Part shown: piece by piece, positions 14,091 through 16,967 of the stretch
Position numbering within the stretch: position 1 is the stretch's first letter
How the letters are laid out: the number at the start of each line of letters is the position of its first letter
Source of the DNA: an uncultured Flavobacterium sp.
GTDB lineage: Bacteria > Bacteroidota > Bacteroidia > Flavobacteriales > Flavobacteriaceae
NCBI RefSeq assembly: GCF_937876455.1
Contig: NZ_CALFIG010000268.1
Span: 1-16,967, forward strand
Direction of reading: 5' to 3'
Length of the DNA stretch: 16,967 nt
Made by a program: the position numbers and the translations under genes
Notes under the pieces: generated by a model
Seen by the model: the letters and a program-made list of their open reading frames with translations, nothing else
The model's database searches: none
Told to the model about the DNA's origin: nothing

Positions 14091-14098
14091 CAAATATA
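14091..14098 (-). promoter_or_regulatory. -7 promoter element of guaB
   Basis: On the minus strand these bases read TATATTTG, a full match to TAnnTTTG, 23 bases before the ATG. No TTG lies at the standard distance upstream. Confidence 0.6.
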
Positions 14099-14208
14099 AG
14101 AAAAAAAGTAAAATGAATATAGTATTTAGGGAATACTTTTCTCTTTAAATAGAAGTTTTAGTATATAACTTAAGTAAGAACAAATAAATCTAAAATAAAA
14201 TTACATAA

Positions 14209-15072
14209 CTAATGAAACTCCCCAAACAACTTACTCGCTTCGTTATACGCACTTTCAAAACTCATAGGGCTGGTGTTTGTTTTTTCTTTTTGCGTAGTAA
14301 AATAAGACAATAATTTTTCAGTTGGCATATTACCTGTTAGGTCGTCTTTCGCCATAGGACAGCCTCCAAAGCCTTGAATAGCTCCGTCAAATCTTTTACA
14401 GCCAGCTTTGTAAGCGGCATCTATTTTTTCAAACCATTTGTCTGGAGTGGTGTGTAAATGCGCCCCAAATTCAATATGAGGATATTTAGGTATTAAATTG
14501 GAAAATAAATACTCAATGACTTCAGGTGTAGAACTTCCAACGGTGTCTGATAAGGATAAAATTTTTACCCCCATAGTTGCTAATTTTTCTGTCCATTCAC
14601 CTACAATTTCTACATTCCAAGGGTCGCCATAAGGGTTGCCAAATCCCATAGAAATATAAGTCACAACTTCTTTGTTGGATTTGTCTGCTATTTCTAATAT
14701 TTCTTGCAATGTTACAATACTTTCGGCAATGGTTTTATGTGTGTTTCGCATTTGAAAATTCTCTGAAATAGAAAAAGGAAAACCAAGATATTGTATCGCT
14801 GCATGCTGTGAAGCCAGAGAAGCTCCTTGCGTATTAGCAATAATAGCCAATAATTTACTTTGTGTTTGTGCTAAATCCAATTGAGCTAAAACTTCAGCTG
14901 TATCCTGCATTTGCGGTATTGCTTTGGGCGAAACAAAACTACCAAAATCAATAGTATCAAAACCTACACGCAACAACGCTTGAAGGTATTTTACCTTTTG
15001 TGCTGTAGGAATGAAGGTTTTAATGCCTTGCATGGCATCACGAGGACATTCTATGATTTTAATAAATTTCAT
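14209..15072 (-). CDS. Hydroxymethylglutaryl-CoA lyase
   Basis: Cleaves HMG-CoA to acetoacetate and acetyl-CoA, the last step of leucine breakdown; the gene name is mvaB or yngG in other bacteria. From the ATG at 15072 it has 287 residues. It starts MKFIKIIECPRDAMQG, where Arg11-Asp12 form the active-site pair at the mouth of the TIM barrel. A metal-binding HLH is present in FGAHLHTT, and FGGCPMAKDDLTGN carries the catalytic Cys of the family signature GGCP. Length fits (about 290-300). An in-frame TTG at 15081 would add three residues, but it is part of the likely promoter box at 15079-15086, so the ATG is chosen. The TTG start would overlap its own promoter. No other leucine-degradation gene is in the window. 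Confidence 0.88.
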   Translation of the reverse strand: MKFIKIIECPRDAMQGIKTFIPTAQKVKYLQALLRVGFDTIDFGSFVSPKAIPQMQDTAEVLAQLDLAQTQSKLLAIIANTQGASLASQHAAIQYLGFPFSISENFQMRNTHKTIAESIVTLQEILEIADKSNKEVVTYISMGFGNPYGDPWNVEIVGEWTEKLATMGVKILSLSDTVGSSTPEVIEYLFSNLIPKYPHIEFGAHLHTTPDKWFEKIDAAYKAGCKRFDGAIQGFGGCPMAKDDLTGNMPTEKLLSYFTTQKEKTNTSPMSFESAYNEASKLFGEFH

Positions 15073-15078
15073 ATTTGT

Positions 15079-15086
15079 CAAAGATA
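15079..15086 (-). promoter_or_regulatory. -7 promoter element of HMG-CoA lyase gene, six bases before the ATG
   Basis: On the minus strand these bases read TATCTTTG, matching TAnnTTTG. Only six bases separate it from the ATG, so the transcript would be leaderless or nearly so. Confidence 0.5.
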
Positions 15087-15201
15087 CACAAAAACTTATT
15101 TTTTAAAAGTATATTTTTATTTTCATTAATTGGATAAAAAGTGATTTATAAATGGAAATAATGACCACTAAAAAAAATTAGAAAAAACACAATTTTATTT
15201 A

Positions 15202-15209
15202 TACTTTTG
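15202..15209 (+). promoter_or_regulatory. -7 promoter element of the alpha-oxoamine synthase gene
   Basis: TACTTTTG matches TAnnTTTG. Its last G is also the G of the GTG at 15209, the start of the longest reading frame, which argues that the GTG is not the start codon. The ATG at 15233 is 23 bases downstream of the box. Confidence 0.55.
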
Positions 15210-15232
15210 TGGCACAAAATAAGCATAGCAAC

Positions 15233-16492
15233 ATGGTAAAAGATTTATTTGAAAGAATTCAACAAAATAAAGGTCCGTTAGGTAAATGGGCTTCACAAGC
15301 AGAAGGGTATTTTGTTTTTCCAAAACTAGAAGGCGAATTAGGCCCAAGAATGAAATTTCAAGGAAAAGATATTTTAAACTGGAGTTTGAATGATTATTTA
15401 GGCCTAGCTAACCATCCAGAAGTTAGAAAAGCAGATACAGAGGCAGCCATTCAATATGGTGCGGCTTACCCTATGGGAGCACGTATGATGAGTGGGCATA
15501 CAAAATATCATGAACAATTAGAACAAGAATTAGCTGCTTTTGTAATGAAAGAATCGGCTTATTTATTGAATTTTGGTTACCAAGGAATGGTGTCTATTAT
15601 TGACGCTTTAGTAACTAAAAATGACGTAATTGTATATGATGTTGATGCACATGCTTGCATTATTGATGGGGTTCGTTTGCATATGGGAAAACGTTTTACA
15701 TATCGTCATAATGATGTGGAGAGTATGGAGAAAAACTTGCAACGTGCCACTAAATTAGCTGAAGAAACGGGAGGTGGTATTTTGTTTATTACAGAAGGTG
15801 TCTTTGGAATGCGAGGTCAACAAGGAAAGTTGAAGGAAGTGGTTGAAATGAAAAAACGATACAATTTCCGTTTGTTAGTTGATGATGCACACGGTTTTGG
15901 AACTTTAGGTAAAACAGGAGCTGGAGCAGGTGAGGAGCAAGGAGTGCAAGATGAGATTGATGTGTATTTTTCAACTTTTGCAAAATCTATGGCAAATATT
16001 GGTGCTTTTGTGGCAGCCGATAAAGATATAATTGATTATTTAAAATATAATTTACGTTCGCAAATGTTTGCAAAAGCATTGCCAATGATTCAGACAATAG
16101 GTTCGTTAAAACGTTTAGAGTTATTGCGTCAATCTTCTGAAATCAAAGATAAATTATGGGAAAACGTAAATGCGTTGCAAAATGGGTTAAAAGAAAGAGG
16201 CTTTAATATTGGAGATACAAACACATGTATTACCCCTGTTTATTTAGAAGGTTCTATTCCAGAAGCGATGGTAATGGTAAATGATTTAAGAGAAAATTAC
16301 GGTATTTTCTTGTCAATTGTTGTTTATCCTGTAATTCCAAAAGGTATTATTTTATTACGTATGATACCTACTGCATCACATACCTTAGCAGATATTGAAG
16401 AGACATTAGCCGCGTTTGAGGCAATTCGTGAAAAATTAGTTAATGGAACTTATAAAGCATTAGCGGAAGCTCATGTGGAAAATGTTTCTTAA
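15233..16492 (+). CDS. PLP-dependent alpha-oxoamine synthase (SPT/CFAT/KBL family)
   Basis: Fold-type I PLP enzyme that condenses an amino acid with an acyl-CoA and releases CO2. From the ATG at 15233 it has 419 residues. Visible features are NDYLGLANHP (53-62), GARMMSGHTKYHEQLE (82-97), the cofactor-binding DDAHGFGTLG (217-226) and Lys251 in STFAKSMANIGAF, the Schiff-base lysine. Relatives include glycine C-acetyltransferase, 8-amino-7-oxononanoate synthase, serine palmitoyltransferase and the cysteate acyltransferase that starts sulfonolipid (capnine) synthesis in Bacteroidota. No biotin or threonine-degradation gene is nearby. A role in sphingolipid or sulfonolipid base synthesis is plausible for a flavobacterium, but sequence alone does not settle the substrate. 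The next gene, secDF, is separated by a terminator. Confidence 0.85.
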   Translation: MVKDLFERIQQNKGPLGKWASQAEGYFVFPKLEGELGPRMKFQGKDILNWSLNDYLGLANHPEVRKADTEAAIQYGAAYPMGARMMSGHTKYHEQLEQELAAFVMKESAYLLNFGYQGMVSIIDALVTKNDVIVYDVDAHACIIDGVRLHMGKRFTYRHNDVESMEKNLQRATKLAEETGGGILFITEGVFGMRGQQGKLKEVVEMKKRYNFRLLVDDAHGFGTLGKTGAGAGEEQGVQDEIDVYFSTFAKSMANIGAFVAADKDIIDYLKYNLRSQMFAKALPMIQTIGSLKRLELLRQSSEIKDKLWENVNALQNGLKERGFNIGDTNTCITPVYLEGSIPEAMVMVNDLRENYGIFLSIVVYPVIPKGIILLRMIPTASHTLADIEETLAAFEAIREKLVNGTYKALAEAHVENVS

Positions 16493-16515
16493 AATTTTTC
16501 CTATAGTACACAACT

Positions 16516-16544
16516 AAATGCGTCTTTTGACGCATTTTTTTTTT
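16516..16544 (+). terminator. Rho-independent terminator before secDF
   Basis: Stem AAATGCGTC / GACGCATTT (16516-16524 and 16529-16537) with a TTTT loop, followed by a run of further T. It separates the synthase gene from secDF. The A run on the other side is short. Confidence 0.88.
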
Positions 16545-16568
16545 GAATTTAAATAAGATGATTTTTTG

Positions 16569-16603
16569 ATTTTAGGAAAAAAGCTAAAATTTTAGAAAAA
16601 AAG
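16569..16603 (+). repeat. Two 15-base direct repeats, 20-base period, upstream of secDF
   Basis: ATTTTAGGAAAAAAG (16569-16583) and ATTTTAGAAAAAAAG (16589-16603) differ at one base and are 20 bases apart, close to two helical turns. They lie just upstream of the -33 element of the secDF promoter. This may be an A-tract upstream element or a binding site, or simple AT-rich sequence. Confidence 0.4.
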
Positions 16604-16624
16604 TGTTTTTAATCTAAAATAAAA

Positions 16625-16655
16625 TTGTTTTATCCTATTTGAAATTATATATTTG
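16625..16655 (+). promoter_or_regulatory. Promoter of secDF
   Basis: TTG (16625-16627) and TATATTTG (16648-16655) are 20 bases apart, matching the Bacteroidota promoter pattern. The box ends 38 bases before the ATG at 16694. Confidence 0.65.
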
Positions 16656-16693
16656 TCCGTTTTTATAAAATAGAATAAATAAATTTTAGAATA

Positions 16694-16967
16694 ATGCAGA
16701 ATAGAGGACTTATTAAATTTTTCACAATTATCTTTGCTTTGGTATGTGTATACCAGCTTTCTTTTACTTTCGTAGCGAATAGTATTGTTTCTGATGCAAA
16801 AGCTTTTGCAAAAGGTGATACAGCTAAAGAATTACGCTATTTAGATTCTATCGGTAAAGAAGAAGTATACTTAGGTCATACTTACAAAGAAGTTACTAAT
16901 AACCAAATCAACAAAGGTCTTGACTTAGAAGGAGGATTAAACGTTATTCTTCAAATTTCAGTTAAAG
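16694..16967 (+). CDS. secDF: Protein translocase SecD/SecDF, N-terminal part
   Basis: Membrane component of the Sec pathway that uses the proton gradient to help pull exported proteins across the inner membrane. Only the first 91 codons are in the window; the gene runs off the right edge. A basic N-terminus (MQNRGLIKFF) is followed by one membrane helix at about 9-30 (FFTIIFALVCVYQLSFTFVA). A periplasmic stretch and the start of the conserved SecD segment GLDLEGGLNVILQISVK come next, the counterpart of GLDLRGG in E. coli. In Bacteroidota SecD and SecF are usually one polypeptide of about 1000 residues; the roughly 65-residue spacer between helix and GLDLEGG fits that form, but the fusion itself is not visible here. 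Confidence 0.88.
   Translation, partial: MQNRGLIKFFTIIFALVCVYQLSFTFVANSIVSDAKAFAKGDTAKELRYLDSIGKEEVYLGHTYKEVTNNQINKGLDLEGGLNVILQISVK

Noticed and set aside
1..16967. CRISPR array, insertion sequence, prophage or defence island
   Set aside because: There are no regularly spaced repeats with unique spacers, and no transposase, integrase, nuclease or phage structural genes in any frame; apart from the left edge the content is housekeeping.

Overview
The window reads as chromosomal DNA of a member of the Flavobacteriaceae (Bacteroidota), probably Flavobacterium or a near relative. The evidence is strong AT bias, many gene starts preceded by the Bacteroidota sigma -7 element TAnnTTTG instead of a Shine-Dalgarno site, a secD-type start that looks like the fused SecDF of this group, a zinc-less sirtuin of the Bacteroidota type, and dispersed repeats typical of Flavobacterium genomes. 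Almost all of it is housekeeping sequence; I see no phage, transposase, CRISPR array, toxin cluster or recognisable defence system.

Left edge (1-1000): an unrecognised, very AT-rich reading frame runs in from outside the window. It is followed by a short GC-rich patch, a terminator and a minus-strand tRNA-Val(UAC) with a near-consensus promoter. The unknown gene lies on the 3' side of the tRNA, the side where islands usually integrate, but no attachment-site duplicate is visible.

1100-4500: folC (folate polyglutamylation, minus strand) diverges from an overlapping exbB-exbD pair, the proton-driven motor for TonB-dependent uptake. This pair converges on a minus-strand LigB-type dioxygenase (YgiD/DODA family).

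4595-6740: pyrD (pyrimidine synthesis), a small two-helix membrane protein of unknown role, and rdgB (house-cleaning XTP/dITP pyrophosphatase) lie in the same direction. This is the most irregular stretch. pyrD carries an in-frame fragment that looks like a dispersed Bacteroidota repeat. The small gene is flanked by degenerate repeats with a period of about 10 bases. rdgB is broken by a single-base frameshift that separates the SHR motif from the rest of the enzyme.

6860-12600: a DEAD-box RNA helicase with a DbpA-like domain and an RGG-like tail ends at a clear terminator. It is followed by an exported carboxypeptidase-regulatory-like protein, a minus-strand TrmH-family RNA methylase, a divergent class III sirtuin whose start codon overlaps the methylase promoter, and purB. 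purB converges on guaB across a bidirectional terminator; these two enzymes sit on the AMP and GMP branches of purine synthesis.

12595-16967: guaB, an HMG-CoA lyase homologue (minus), an alpha-oxoamine synthase related to serine palmitoyltransferase and cysteate acyltransferase, a strong terminator, and the first 91 codons of secDF. For the lyase and the synthase the longest reading frame starts inside the promoter, so shorter ATG starts are proposed.
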